From contig NZ_JANIOA010000024.1 of assembly GCF_025175675.1 (NCBI RefSeq), forward strand, positions 1 to 64,000: 64,000 nucleotides of DNA, read 5' to 3'. The stretch's first letter is position 1; the number at the start of each line of letters is the position of its first letter. The notes below the pieces were generated by a model that worked only from the letters and a program-made list of their open reading frames with translations, had not been told where the DNA came from and did not search any database. The translations under genes were made by a program, and so were the position numbers. Of the stretch, positions 53,601 through 63,713 are shown in pieces. This DNA is from Sedimenticola hydrogenitrophicus (lineage in GTDB: Bacteria; Pseudomonadota; Gammaproteobacteria; Chromatiales; Chromatiaceae).

Positions 53601-53802
53601 AAGCGCCTCAAAGGCGCCACAACAACCTGAGCCGCCCAAGGCGGGCAAAGGACCCTGGAAAACCACGGATGAACGCAGATTTACACAGATAGGAGATCAG
53701 AATTCTGAATCTGTGTTTATCTGTGTGAATCCGTGGTTCCGGCAACGATACAAAAGGGCAACCACAGGGGGTTGCCCCTACGGACATGCCGGATCAGCCG
53801 AT
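53601..53802. repeat. About 200-bp direct repeat, copy 1 (downstream of ttcA)
   Basis: Begins AAGCGCCTCAAAGGCGCCAC and contains a long hairpin (AACCACGGATGA and TCACACGG-like arms around GAATTCTG) and a smaller hairpin GGGCAACC-ACAG-GGGGTTGCCC. It ends ATGCCGG.TCAGCCGAT, so its last bases overlap the ttcA stop region. The second copy is at 54789-54988. Confidence 0.88.
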
Positions 53803-54669
53803 CTTGTAGATCCCCAGCGCCGGCCCGGCGATCTCGGGGGGATCGAACACCGTATCCCCTTCACTCGCCGCGGCACCGAGATTCTTGAAGTCGTACAGGG
53901 TGTTATCGGCCAGATGGGACGGCACCACGCTGGAGAGGGCACTGAAGATGTTGGCCGTACGCCCCGGATACTGCTGTTCCCACGCCGCCAGCATCTGCTT
54001 GATCTGCTGGCGCTGCAGGTTCTCCTGGGAACCGCAAAGATTGCAGGGGATGATGGGGAACGCCCGGGTCCGGCTGTAGCGGGCGATATCCTTCTCGGCA
54101 CAATAGGCCAGGGGACGGATCACCACGTGGCGGCCGTCATCGGTGTGCAGCTTGGGCGGCATCGCCTTGAGCCTGGAGCCGAAGAACATGTTCAGGAACA
54201 GGGTCTCGACAATGTCGTCCCGATGATGACCGAGGGCGATCTTGGTCACCCCCAGCTCGCTGGCTACCCGGTAGATGATGCCCCGGCGCAACCGTGAACA
54301 GAGCGAGCAGGTGGTCTTGCCGGTGGGGATCTTCTCCTGCACCACCGAATAGGTGTCCTCCTCGACGATGCGGTACTCGACCCCCAACCGCTGCAGATAG
54401 CCGGGTAGCACATCGGCGGGGAAGCCCGGCTGTTTCTGGTCCAGATTCATCGCCAGCAGGGAGAAGTCGATCGGCGCCCGCGACTTGAGGGTCAGGAGAA
54501 TGTCCAGCAGGGTGTAGGAGTCCTTGCCGCCGCTGAGGCAGACCATCACCCGGTCGCCCTCTTCGATCATGTTGAAATCGCCGATCGCCTTGCCAACCTC
54601 GCGCTCCAGGCGCTTTTTCAACTTGTTGAAATTATTGGAACTTCGGGTCTTTTCCGTGAGTTCTGGCAT
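53794..54669 (-). CDS. ttcA: tRNA 2-thiocytidine(32) synthetase
   Basis: A 291-residue ATP-pyrophosphatase that thiolates cytidine 32 of some tRNAs using a 4Fe-4S cluster. PP-loop [17 protein letters not shown] is at about residues 44-60. Cluster cysteines lie in [12 protein letters not shown] (about 120-131) and IPCNLCGSQ (about 210-218). The gene is bracketed by two about 200-bp direct repeats, so recombination could delete it. Confidence 0.96.
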   Translation of the reverse strand: MPELTEKTRSSNNFNKLKKRLEREVGKAIGDFNMIEEGDRVMVCLSGGKDSYTLLDILLTLKSRAPIDFSLLAMNLDQKQPGFPADVLPGYLQRLGVEYRIVEEDTYSVVQEKIPTGKTTCSLCSRLRRGIIYRVASELGVTKIALGHHRDDIVETLFLNMFFGSRLKAMPPKLHTDDGRHVVIRPLAYCAEKDIARYSRTRAFPIIPCNLCGSQENLQRQQIKQMLAAWEQQYPGRTANIFSALSSVVPSHLADNTLYDFKNLGAAASEGDTVFDPPEIAGPALGIYKIG

Positions 54670-54788
54670 GGAATATTCGCAGCGGTGGGGGTAAAGAGGG
54701 GGATATTACACGCGGCCGCCGAAAAAAAACAGGTTCGGTAAGAATCAGCCGTGGTCCGGTAAGGGGTCAGAGCCCTTTTAGTTTTGCT

Positions 54789-54988
54789 AAGCGCCCAAAA
54801 GGCGCCACAACAGCCTGAGCCGCCCAAGGCGGGCAGGACCCTGGAGAACCACGGATGAACACAGATTCACACAGATACGAGATCAGAATTCTGAATCTGT
54901 GTTTATCTGTGTGAATCCGTGGTTCTGGCAACGATACAAAAGTGCAACCACAGGGGGTTGCACCTATAGACATGCCGGATTCAGCCGA
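54789..54988. repeat. About 200-bp direct repeat, copy 2 (upstream of ttcA)
   Basis: Copy of 53601-53802. Its small hairpin reads GTGCAACC-ACAG-GGGGTTGCAC where copy 1 has GGGCAACC-ACAG-GGGGTTGCCC, so both arms changed together and pairing is kept. The rest of 54670-55038 has no gene. Confidence 0.88.
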
Positions 54989-55038
54989 TGTTGCGTTAAA
55001 AAGGGCTCTACTCGCTTAACAACTTAACACTCAGGGAC

Positions 55039-55554
55039 TCATTGATGAGTAGCGTCGCTCCGCCTCAACCTATCCGCCGCGATCCAGAGGTCGAACTCCG
55101 ACAGGGCCGACTCCAGGGCATCCAGATCCGGGATCAGGGCATCCACCCCGTTGATGATGACCCGGTCGGCAACCATGCCCGGCGGCGGCTCGTCCCCGGC
55201 GAAGGGCACGATCGAGCTCTCCGTGACCCGCACCAGGTGGGGTGCCGCACGCAGCAGGATGCCGATATAGGGCAGCCGGTCATTGCCGTTCAGGGTATTG
55301 ACGATGGCCACCCGGGCGCGGTGGCCTATTTCACCACTCTCTTGACCCAGCAGTCGCTCGAAGGCGATTAACGGGAGGGCGTGATTGCGCCAGGCAAAGG
55401 CACCCAGCAGCCACGCCGGGGCACGCGCGGAGACGGCATCCGGGGCTTGGTAACTGACCACCTCGCAGACGGCGGCGTTCGGCAGCAACAGCTCCCCCTC
55501 CTGCAACGGCAACAGCACGCCCCTGATCTCCGTGGAATCCTGGCTCAGGCTCAT
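55039..55554 (-). CDS. chpC: CheW-like chemosensory adaptor (ChpC)
   Basis: A 171-residue CheW-domain protein. LLPLQEGELLLPNAAVCEVV is the first beta-strand region, GAFAWRNHALPLIAFERLLG the second, and RLPYIGILLRAAPHLVRV the third. It overlaps chpA by 4 bases (ATGA-type coupling) and is last in pilI-pilJ-chpA-chpC. It should couple the pilJ receptor or a second receptor to the ChpA kinase that controls type IV pili. Confidence 0.82.
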   Translation of the reverse strand: MSLSQDSTEIRGVLLPLQEGELLLPNAAVCEVVSYQAPDAVSARAPAWLLGAFAWRNHALPLIAFERLLGQESGEIGHRARVAIVNTLNGNDRLPYIGILLRAAPHLVRVTESSIVPFAGDEPPPGMVADRVIINGVDALIPDLDALESALSEFDLWIAADRLRRSDATHQ

Positions 55555-58500
55555 CCGGCCTCCTCATTCAGTACCGAATAGATATTGTCCAGCAACTCAC
55601 TCTCCTGATACGGCTTGCCGAGGTAGCGCCGCACTCCCAGCTCCATGGCCAGCTTGCGGTGCTTGTCGCCGGTACGCGAGGTGATCATGATGATCGGGAT
55701 CTGTTTCAGGTCGTCGGAATTACGCATGTGGCGGGCCAGCTCGTAGCCGTCCATGCGCGGCATCTCGATATCCAGCAGCATGATGTCGGGGCGCTGCTCC
55801 TGCAGCATGGCGACGGCGTCCACCCCATCCTTGGCCGTCAGCACATTCATGCCGTGCCGTTCCAGCAGTCGCCCGGTCACCTTGCGCACCGTGATCGAGT
55901 CATCCACCACCATGACCATACGCCCCACCCCCGGCGCCGGTGCCGCCACGTCGACCCGGGCGACTTCGGCATGCGGGGCCGCGGTCTGGGCCACATCGGA
56001 ACGTACCAGCGCGGTCACATCGAGAATCAGCGCCACGCGCCCATCGCCGAGGATGGTCCCGCCCGAAATCCAGCGCACGGTGGAGACCTGAACCCCGACC
56101 GATTTCACCACGATCTGGCGATTACCCAGCAGCCCATCGACCTGTATCGCCACATGGTGATCGCCGGCCCGCACCAGCAGCAGCGGGTACCATTTGCGCT
56201 GGTCGGAGAGATTGACCTGGCCCACATTGAGCATGCTGCCCATGTAGCGTACCTGATAATCCTTGCCAGCATAGCTGTAGGCCGTCTGCCGGCCGCTGTA
56301 GCAGGCCTCGAGCTCCTGCCGGGAGACCCGCACCACACCCTCGACGCTGGTATGGGGAATGGCGTAGATCTCCCCGCCCAGCTCCACCAGCAGGGCATCG
56401 GTAATGGCCAGGGTCAGCGGCAGGCGGATAATGAAGCTGGCCCCCTGGCCCGCCTGCGAGGTGATGTCCAGCGAGCCGCCCAGCTGCTTGACCTCGCTCA
56501 CCACCACATCCAGCCCGACACCACGCCCGGAGATCTGGGTCACCTCCTGGGCGGTAGTGAAGCCGTGTTCCAGCACGAACGGCAGCACATCGGCGTCGGC
56601 CACGTCGGCCTGGGGATCGAGCAGGCCGCTCTTGATCGCCTGCTCGCGAATGCTGGCCATATCCACCCCGGCCCCATCATCCGAGATGACCAGCTGCACG
56701 TCCGAGCCCTCGCGGGAGAGCCGCAGGCTAATCTGGCCGGTTTCGGCCTTGCCCTGCTCGGTGCGCCGCGCGGGGGACTCGATGCCGTGGGCGATGGCGT
56801 TGCGCAGGATATGTTCCAGGGGACCGATCATGCGCTCCAGGATGCCGCGGTCGATCTCGCTGCCGGCCCCCTGGATCACCAGCTCGGCGCGCTTGTCCAA
56901 CTGGTTGCAGGTCTGCCGTACCACCCGGTGCAGGCGCGGTACAATCTGCGAGAACGGCACCATGCGGGTGCGCATCAGGCCGTCCTGCAGGTCGGTGGTG
57001 ATGCGCGATTGCTGCAGCAGCAGGGTATCGGTCTCCGCCTGCAGCTCCTCCAGGAAACCGTTGATGTTGGCCAGGTCGTTGACCGTCTCCATCAGACTGC
57101 GCGAGACCTGCTGCATGGCGGAGAATCGATCCAGTTCCAGGGGGTCGAACGAGGCGTCATGGGATGGCTCGTCGCCCCGGTCCTGCTCCCAATCCTGCTC
57201 ATAGCGGAACAGGATCTGCGCCTCGGTTTCGATCTCCAGCTGGCGCAGCTGATCACGCAGCCGGCTGACCGTCTGTTCCAGTTCGGACAGGTTGAATCCC
57301 AACTGCCCGTTCTGCTGTTCGATACGGGTACGGTAGATACTCACCTCGCCCGCGTAGTTGACCAGCCGGTCCAGCAGGTCCGAACGGACGCGTACCTGCT
57401 CGCGCTGACCACGACCCGGCAACAATCCCGGCTCCTCGACGGCCAGGCCCGTCGAGGCACCGGCCGGCACCGCGGCATCAGCCAACGCCGCGGCATCAAT
57501 CAGCACCGCGGCATCGGGCTCGAATTCGGCTTCGGTTTCTGCCTGATCGGCAATCTCTGCCGCGGCCTCCTCGGGCTGTTCCGCCGGCAGGTCGGTTGTT
57601 TCCGTTTCGGCCGGCTCCAGGGTCGGCCCGGCCAGCAGCGCCGCGGAAACGGCTTCGGCGACCCGGGACTCGGGGGCGATACCACCCGGGGGGAGCGACG
57701 CTGCGGCCTCGCCACTGCTCGCGGCCACCTCCGGCTCGCCGGCGGGCAGCGCGGCAGCCGCCGGTGGTGGCCCACCCGCGATCAGCCACGCCCCCATCTT
57801 GTCGACCAGATCATCCGCGACACGCAGCCTGGGGGCGCTGGAGAGATCGTCGATCTGCTCCGCCAGACGGTCCATCACCTCATGGGTCAGGGTGACCAAG
57901 GCATCGCCGGGGGCCACTCTGGCCTGATCCACGGCCGTCAGCAGTGATTCAAAAGCGTGACTCAGATCGCCGATCGGCATCGCTCCCGCCAGTCGCGCCC
58001 CGCCCTTGAGGGTGTGCAGGATACGCTGCAGCTCCTCTGAAACCTGTTTGTCGGAGAGCTGGAAAGCCGCCGCCTGCAGGGTGTCCTCGAGGGCTTCCTG
58101 CAGCTCCCTGGCCTCTTCCAGGAAGATATCCACCAGTTCGGGGTCACCCTCCAGATCCACCATGGAGGGAGCGGTACTCGCCACGGCAGCCCCGCTGTCC
58201 ACAACGGGCGGCTCCGTGGCAATCTCCGGTTCCGCCAGCAGCGCTTCATCCGCGGGCTCCGCGGAGATGGTTTCAATCGGCAACTCGGCTAGCGACTGAT
58301 CCGCCGCGTCCGCCGGTTCGACGGACTCGTCTACGGATTCGCTCTCCGGTTCCGCGACCGCCGCCACTTCCGTCACCTCCGCCGGGGACTCGGCGACTGG
58401 CTCTTCGGCTACTTCGGCTACCGGGGCAGTTTGCTCGGGCAGTTCACTCCGCACCGCGTCGGTGGTCGGAGTGACTTGTTCAGCCGCGCGCCCATAGGCG

Positions 58501-61379
58501 TGTATCTCCCCCACCAACGCCTGCCAGTCCGGCAGTTGCGCGCCGGGGACATTGATCACCCCGAGGACGGTGTTGAACAGATCGACACTGCGGCCGATCA
58601 GCTCCAGCGCCGCCCCATCGGCATGGCGGCCCAGGCTGTTGAGATCCGCCACCAGGGATTCCAGTGCGGTACTGACCTGGGCGATGGAATCGACCCCGGC
58701 CATCTCCGCGCTGCCGTGCAGGGTATGCAGCGCCCGCACCAGCTCCTTGCCGATACGGCAAGCGAGGGGATTACCGCTGCAGGCTTCACGAAACTGGCTC
58801 AGGGTCTCGATGTGGGTCCTGGACTCGGCCTCGAAGATCTCCAGCAGCGTCTCGTCCATGTTGATCGGGGCCGGGACGGTCTCGGCCTCAGCGGCCGCTG
58901 CCGCCACCGTCGCCGAGCTTGTCTCTTCGACCGCCGCCAGTTCGGAAACCGGCTCCGGAACCAACTCCGGAACCGGTTCCGCCGCTGGTTCGTCGGCCGC
59001 TTCATCCGCCGCGGCGAACCCTATCGACTCGTCTTCGGCAATCTGTTCCTCCAGCGCATCCAGTCGCTCTTCCGCCGACAGCGGCTCTTCTTCCGCCACG
59101 AAAGCTTCGGAGGCGCTGGCAACAGCCGCGGCGCGCCCCGGCTGCGCCAGGGCCTCGGCCCGATCCATCAGCGGCCGGGGATCGACGGTGGTAGCGACAC
59201 CACGCTTCTGGCACTCGATCAGTTCGGGTAGTATCCCAACCGCCTCATTCAGCAGATCAATAACACCCGGTGATACCTCGATGGTCTCGTCGATCACCCG
59301 GTTGAGCAGGTTCTCAATTGCCCAGGCAAACTCGCCGATGGTCTTGGCCCCCACCAGCCGCCCGCTCCCCTTGAGGGTGTGGAACGAGCGCCGGAAGGTG
59401 GTCAATGCATCCCGGTCGTCGCGGTTGTTGCACCAGCGCGGCAGGTACTCCTGGATGGCCGCCAGCTCCTCTTCCGCCTCCTCGACGAAGATTTCAAGTA
59501 TCTCGGCGTCGATATCCTCCAGGGCGGGCTTGTCCGCCGATGGGGTGGGCGCCGGGGCGGCTTCCGGCGCGGCTTCCGGCTCGCCGGCGGCGAGGCTTTC
59601 AACCGCCTCCTCCACTGCGGTGCTGTCGGTGACGGGTGCCGTCACGGAGGCCGGTTCTGGCGTCTCTTCGAGCACTGGCGGCGCATCGCTGTCCGCGGAT
59701 TCGGGCACCTTGAGACGCGCCAGGGCATCCCGGGTGACATCGAGAATCTCCGGATGGATACCGCGCCCCTCGCTGACCGCCTCCATGAAGTATTCAATAC
59801 CGGTTACGGCATCGGCAAAGGCGTCCAGATCGGCGGCGCTGGGCACCCCGGCATCACCGAGCAGGGTCTGTTCCACATAGCGGTTCAGCCGCCGCATCGA
59901 GACCGCCGCATCACTCAGCGACAGCACGCTGAAGGCGCCGGCAATGCCGTTGAAGCGACGCGGTACATCCGCCAGCAGCGCCCGATTATCGGGTGTTTCG
60001 ATAAAGTTGATGATGGCCTCTTTGTTGCGGGCCATGTCGATCCCCGCCTCATGCATCACCGAGTCGACCAGCCGCTCGAACTCGCCTTCAGGCAGCGTGG
60101 AGCTTACCTGATCGCTCTGCGGCCGCGCATAGCGGCGAACCACCGAAAGGTTGTCCAGCGAGGTCTCGATAAACAGGATGTCGCTGGCCATGGCCATCAG
60201 GTCCTGCTCGTCGGGCTGGTTACCGGCGGCGACGATCTCGGCGAGCTTGTCGGCCTGGCGCATCAGCCGTGACCGCAGCTCGCCCTGGCCCACCATACCG
60301 AGGGTATCAGCCAGTTTCTTCAGCGGCTCCTGTTGCGCCTGCAGACGACCGAGATCCTCCCGCTTGCCGCGGATGAACAGGTCGAGCTGGTCCTTGATGG
60401 CGGTCAGTTCGGCACTGATGGCACAGCGCAGTGATTCGAGCAGTTCCCGGCCGGGTGCATGCAGATCGGCCTGTTCGCCGGCCAGATCCGCCTGACCGAG
60501 CGGACCCTGGGTCAGATCGAACTCCTGCCTGACCTGTGCCACCACCGGATCGGAGGAATCCGCGCAGGCGGTGTAGTAGAGCAGATTTTTCACCAGGTCA
60601 TTGGAGGGCGCGGCCGCGACGGGCTGTTCACCCGCATCAATGATCCGTTTGATCTCCCGGTCGATCTTGCCCACCAGCAATTTGGTGGCAATGCCGGAGT
60701 CGAGGCCGCCATCTCGCAGGGCGTTAACCACCGCCTGACCGATCCGGAACAGGCGCTGCACCTGATCCGTCCAGGCCGCCTGCTCCAGGTCCCGGAATAT
60801 TTCGGCGATGCGCTCCAGACCACCCGCGCTGTCGCTACCCCGGTACCAGTCCAGCAACGCCTTGTGATACCGGTAGCGCAATTTTCTGGTGAGCGCCGGC
60901 AACTCGGGATTGACCTCCTGGGCGCCTTCGGCAGGCAACAGCTTGCGCTCCAGATCCGGTGCGAACAGCGCCACCTCGGACAACAGGGAGACATCCCGTG
61001 CCGCCCGCAGCTCATTCATCAGCGGCAGCAGCAGGATCGGGTTGTCCGCTGTGCCCGATTCGATCTTTTCCAGATACTCTGGCAGCTGTACCAGACCCAC
61101 CATGAGGGCCTCGGCCGACTCCTTGCGGCGCTGCTCACCGAGCGATCCAAGCACCTTGGCCACCAGCTCCATCTCTTCCGCCAGCATCGCCGCACCGTAA
61201 AGCTGCATCAGTTGCAGGGTGCCGCGTACCTGGTGCAGCTGGGTGATACAGAGCTCCAGTTCGGTATCCGGACCGGTCCCATCCAGGAAGGACTCCAGCG
61301 CATGCCGGGCCGCGTCCAGGGACGAGTCAAGCTCACCCCTGATCCATTTCAGCACACTATGATCTTGGACATCACTCAT
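55551..61379 (-). CDS. chpA: Hybrid chemotaxis kinase of twitching motility
   Basis: A 1942-residue ChpA/PilL kinase. A FimL-like N-terminal region spans about 1-560. Three phosphotransfer domains carry FHTLKGSGRLVG (histidine about 667), LHTLHGSAEMAG (about 886) and LHTLKGGARLAG (about 1121). Ala/Glu/Pro-rich linkers separate them. A dimerisation region, an ATPase domain (NAIAHGIESPARRTEQG, about 1528; DDGAGVD; GRGVGLDVV), a CheW-like domain and a C-terminal receiver (MVVDDSITVRKVTGRLLERH, phospho-aspartate in IMLLDIEMPRMDGYE) follow. Pseudomonas ChpA has more Hpt/Tpt/Spt domains, so this is a reduced form. Confidence 0.95.
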   Translation of the reverse strand: MSDVQDHSVLKWIRGELDSSLDAARHALESFLDGTGPDTELELCITQLHQVRGTLQLMQLYGAAMLAEEMELVAKVLGSLGEQRRKESAEALMVGLVQLPEYLEKIESGTADNPILLLPLMNELRAARDVSLLSEVALFAPDLERKLLPAEGAQEVNPELPALTRKLRYRYHKALLDWYRGSDSAGGLERIAEIFRDLEQAAWTDQVQRLFRIGQAVVNALRDGGLDSGIATKLLVGKIDREIKRIIDAGEQPVAAAPSNDLVKNLLYYTACADSSDPVVAQVRQEFDLTQGPLGQADLAGEQADLHAPGRELLESLRCAISAELTAIKDQLDLFIRGKREDLGRLQAQQEPLKKLADTLGMVGQGELRSRLMRQADKLAEIVAAGNQPDEQDLMAMASDILFIETSLDNLSVVRRYARPQSDQVSSTLPEGEFERLVDSVMHEAGIDMARNKEAIINFIETPDNRALLADVPRRFNGIAGAFSVLSLSDAAVSMRRLNRYVEQTLLGDAGVPSAADLDAFADAVTGIEYFMEAVSEGRGIHPEILDVTRDALARLKVPESADSDAPPVLEETPEPASVTAPVTDSTAVEEAVESLAAGEPEAAPEAAPAPTPSADKPALEDIDAEILEIFVEEAEEELAAIQEYLPRWCNNRDDRDALTTFRRSFHTLKGSGRLVGAKTIGEFAWAIENLLNRVIDETIEVSPGVIDLLNEAVGILPELIECQKRGVATTVDPRPLMDRAEALAQPGRAAAVASASEAFVAEEEPLSAEERLDALEEQIAEDESIGFAAADEAADEPAAEPVPELVPEPVSELAAVEETSSATVAAAAAEAETVPAPINMDETLLEIFEAESRTHIETLSQFREACSGNPLACRIGKELVRALHTLHGSAEMAGVDSIAQVSTALESLVADLNSLGRHADGAALELIGRSVDLFNTVLGVINVPGAQLPDWQALVGEIHAYGRAAEQVTPTTDAVRSELPEQTAPVAEVAEEPVAESPAEVTEVAAVAEPESESVDESVEPADAADQSLAELPIETISAEPADEALLAEPEIATEPPVVDSGAAVASTAPSMVDLEGDPELVDIFLEEARELQEALEDTLQAAAFQLSDKQVSEELQRILHTLKGGARLAGAMPIGDLSHAFESLLTAVDQARVAPGDALVTLTHEVMDRLAEQIDDLSSAPRLRVADDLVDKMGAWLIAGGPPPAAAALPAGEPEVAASSGEAAASLPPGGIAPESRVAEAVSAALLAGPTLEPAETETTDLPAEQPEEAAAEIADQAETEAEFEPDAAVLIDAAALADAAVPAGASTGLAVEEPGLLPGRGQREQVRVRSDLLDRLVNYAGEVSIYRTRIEQQNGQLGFNLSELEQTVSRLRDQLRQLEIETEAQILFRYEQDWEQDRGDEPSHDASFDPLELDRFSAMQQVSRSLMETVNDLANINGFLEELQAETDTLLLQQSRITTDLQDGLMRTRMVPFSQIVPRLHRVVRQTCNQLDKRAELVIQGAGSEIDRGILERMIGPLEHILRNAIAHGIESPARRTEQGKAETGQISLRLSREGSDVQLVISDDGAGVDMASIREQAIKSGLLDPQADVADADVLPFVLEHGFTTAQEVTQISGRGVGLDVVVSEVKQLGGSLDITSQAGQGASFIIRLPLTLAITDALLVELGGEIYAIPHTSVEGVVRVSRQELEACYSGRQTAYSYAGKDYQVRYMGSMLNVGQVNLSDQRKWYPLLLVRAGDHHVAIQVDGLLGNRQIVVKSVGVQVSTVRWISGGTILGDGRVALILDVTALVRSDVAQTAAPHAEVARVDVAAPAPGVGRMVMVVDDSITVRKVTGRLLERHGMNVLTAKDGVDAVAMLQEQRPDIMLLDIEMPRMDGYELARHMRNSDDLKQIPIIMITSRTGDKHRKLAMELGVRRYLGKPYQESELLDNIYSVLNEEAG

Positions 61380-61567
61380 ACCAGGCCTTCATATATGCCA
61401 GTGGTGGTTCGTTCATCGTTGCCACAGTCCCGCAGATACTCCCGCCGCGCAGGTGTGAATATCTGCCGGCCGCCATCAGCACCGGTGCCGGCCTGGCGTG
61501 CTCCAACCCTCGGTTGATCACCACGCCGGCCTGATCCGGGCATCCGTTCATCCAGGGCAGGGAACCG

Positions 61568-63622
61568 TCAGTTGTATTCCGGCAGACGGAAACCGGCAAC
61601 CGACCGCTGCAGCTCATCCGCCATATCCGCCAGGGTGCCGATCGCCGCGGCCGTCTGATTGGTACCATCCGATGTCTGGGTGGTAATCTCCTGGATCACG
61701 CTCATGGTGTCGTTCACCCGGGCGGCCTCATCGGACTGTGTCTGTGCGGTGTCGGCAACTCGCTGAATACGCTCGGAGATGTGATTGGAAACGCTTTCGA
61801 TCTCCTTCAGCGCCTCACCGGCGTCCTCTGCCAACTGGGCACCGGCCACCACTTCGGTGGTGGTCGCCTCCATGGAGGAGACCGCCTCGTTGGTATCCGC
61901 CTGAATGGTCTTCACCAGCGCCTCGATCTGCTTGGTGGCGTTACCGGAACGTTCCGCGAGTCGCTGCACCTCGTCGGCCACCACCGCGAAGCCGCGCCCG
62001 GCCTCACCCGCCATGGCCGCCTGCATGGCCGCATTCAGTGCCAGGATGTTGGTCTGGTCGGCAATGTCGTCAATCAGCTCCACGATATCGCCGATCTCCT
62101 GGGAGCTTTCACCCAGCCGCTTGATGCGCTTGGAGGTCTCCTGGATCTGCTCGCGGATGGTATCCATGCCCTTGATGGTCCGGCGTACCGTCTCATTGCC
62201 CTTGGCGGCGATCTCAACCGAGTGCTGCGCCACTGTGGCGGATTCGGTTGCCTCCTGGGACATTTGATCAACCGCCGAGGCCATCTTGTTGATGGCCGCG
62301 GTGGCCGAGGTGATCTGATCGGCCTGATGTTCACTCGCTTCCGCCAGGTGCATGGCGGTGGCACGGCTCTCCTGGGCGGAGCTGGATACCTGCTCGGAGA
62401 TCTCGTTAATGGTGGTTACCAGGCTGCGCAGCGCCTCGATGGCGTAGTTGATGGAGTCGGCGATGGCGCCGGTCACGTCCTCGGTCACCGTGGCAGTTAC
62501 CGTCAGGTCACCGTCGGCCAGGTCGCCCATCTCGTCGAGCAGCCGCAAAATGGCCTGCTGGTTTCGTTCGTTCAACTGGCTGCTCTCCAGCTCACGACGT
62601 TGGGCGTTCCGAATCTGCAGATAACCCAGCGACAGCAGTATGAAAATGGAGAGACCGCCCAGCAGCACGATCAGCACTGGTCCCGCCTTCACGCCCAGGA
62701 TGCTGATCAGCCCCGGATTTTCGCCGTAGGCTTCCACCAGCAACTGGGCCGCATCGTTCACCCGGTCCGATACGGCAGTCACCTGACTGGCCGCCTCGAG
62801 TGCCGGGAGTACCGCCGGAACCGTTTCGATGATCTCGTCGGCGTGATCGTTGATGGAGCTGAACAGCATCGCCGCCTCACGCAGTTTCTGCACCACCGCC
62901 GGATTGGTGATCTTGGCGATGCCGAGCGATTCGCTGCCCTCCAACATACCGTCGAGTACCCGGCCGAGATGGTCGGAGTCACGGCTGAACTGGTCGATGG
63001 CCGCCGCCGTGGCCTGTCCGCCTGCCAACACCTTGTTCACGTTTTTATCGATTCGTTCGGACAACATCAGCTGGCGCGAGGCGATGGCGATCTGCGCCGG
63101 ATCCGCCCTGGTCGCCACCAGGTCGCCGATCACCTGCTCCGAGAGTTCCTGCAACTGCGGCATGAACTCGGTAATCACCCCGATAAACTCCTGTACGGAG
63201 AGGATGGCATCCCGGTTTGACAGGATGTCATCGGCATTCTGGCGCAACTCCAGCCAGGCATTTTCAACCCCGCGCAATTGCGCCGTTACCGGTTCGGGCG
63301 ACGGCGGCAGGTCAACCGCCGGATCACCCTGCTTCAACTCCGACATGAGCCGTTCGAACTTGTCCCGGGACTCGCGCAACTGACCGAATGCCGACGGGTT
63401 ACCGGCCGCCGCCGAGAGCGCGCTTTTGGCGATCTCCTGGGAGACCACCCGCTGCTCCTCGGAGCGGACAATGTAGATTTCGTCATTCGCCGCCCACTTC
63501 GCCACATGGGCGAATGTCAGCAAGGTCGCCAGCAACGTGACCAGCAACCCGATCGACAGCACAATGCCAAGCTTGTTTGAGGCGGCGCCACCACCCGTAC
63601 GTCTGGTAACCCTGGTATTCAT
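61568..63622 (-). CDS. pilJ: Twitching motility chemoreceptor
   Basis: A 684-residue methyl-accepting protein. Membrane segments lie at about 18-42 ([20 protein letters not shown]) and about 315-338 ([20 protein letters not shown]). Two PilJ-type periplasmic modules lie between them. A HAMP-like linker and the signalling tip [20 protein letters not shown] with [18 protein letters not shown] follow. In Pseudomonas, PilJ senses surface contact via pili and activates ChpA. The 188-base gap to chpA has no gene where pilK (a CheR-like methyltransferase) often lies. Confidence 0.95.
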   Translation of the reverse strand: MNTRVTRRTGGGAASNKLGIVLSIGLLVTLLATLLTFAHVAKWAANDEIYIVRSEEQRVVSQEIAKSALSAAAGNPSAFGQLRESRDKFERLMSELKQGDPAVDLPPSPEPVTAQLRGVENAWLELRQNADDILSNRDAILSVQEFIGVITEFMPQLQELSEQVIGDLVATRADPAQIAIASRQLMLSERIDKNVNKVLAGGQATAAAIDQFSRDSDHLGRVLDGMLEGSESLGIAKITNPAVVQKLREAAMLFSSINDHADEIIETVPAVLPALEAASQVTAVSDRVNDAAQLLVEAYGENPGLISILGVKAGPVLIVLLGGLSIFILLSLGYLQIRNAQRRELESSQLNERNQQAILRLLDEMGDLADGDLTVTATVTEDVTGAIADSINYAIEALRSLVTTINEISEQVSSSAQESRATAMHLAEASEHQADQITSATAAINKMASAVDQMSQEATESATVAQHSVEIAAKGNETVRRTIKGMDTIREQIQETSKRIKRLGESSQEIGDIVELIDDIADQTNILALNAAMQAAMAGEAGRGFAVVADEVQRLAERSGNATKQIEALVKTIQADTNEAVSSMEATTTEVVAGAQLAEDAGEALKEIESVSNHISERIQRVADTAQTQSDEAARVNDTMSVIQEITTQTSDGTNQTAAAIGTLADMADELQRSVAGFRLPEYN

Positions 63623-63713
63623 TTACTCTCTCTCCCGCAAGAGGCTTGTTCTTGTAAGGTTTCCGTTGCCACGAATGATAAAAATTCGCACACAGAAATC
63701 GCCTGGAAAAAAA

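Noticed and set aside
55659-61517. Very long plus-strand frames opposite chpA
   Set aside because: Composition is His/Gln/Arg-rich shadow coding; the minus strand carries unmistakable Hpt, kinase and receiver motifs.
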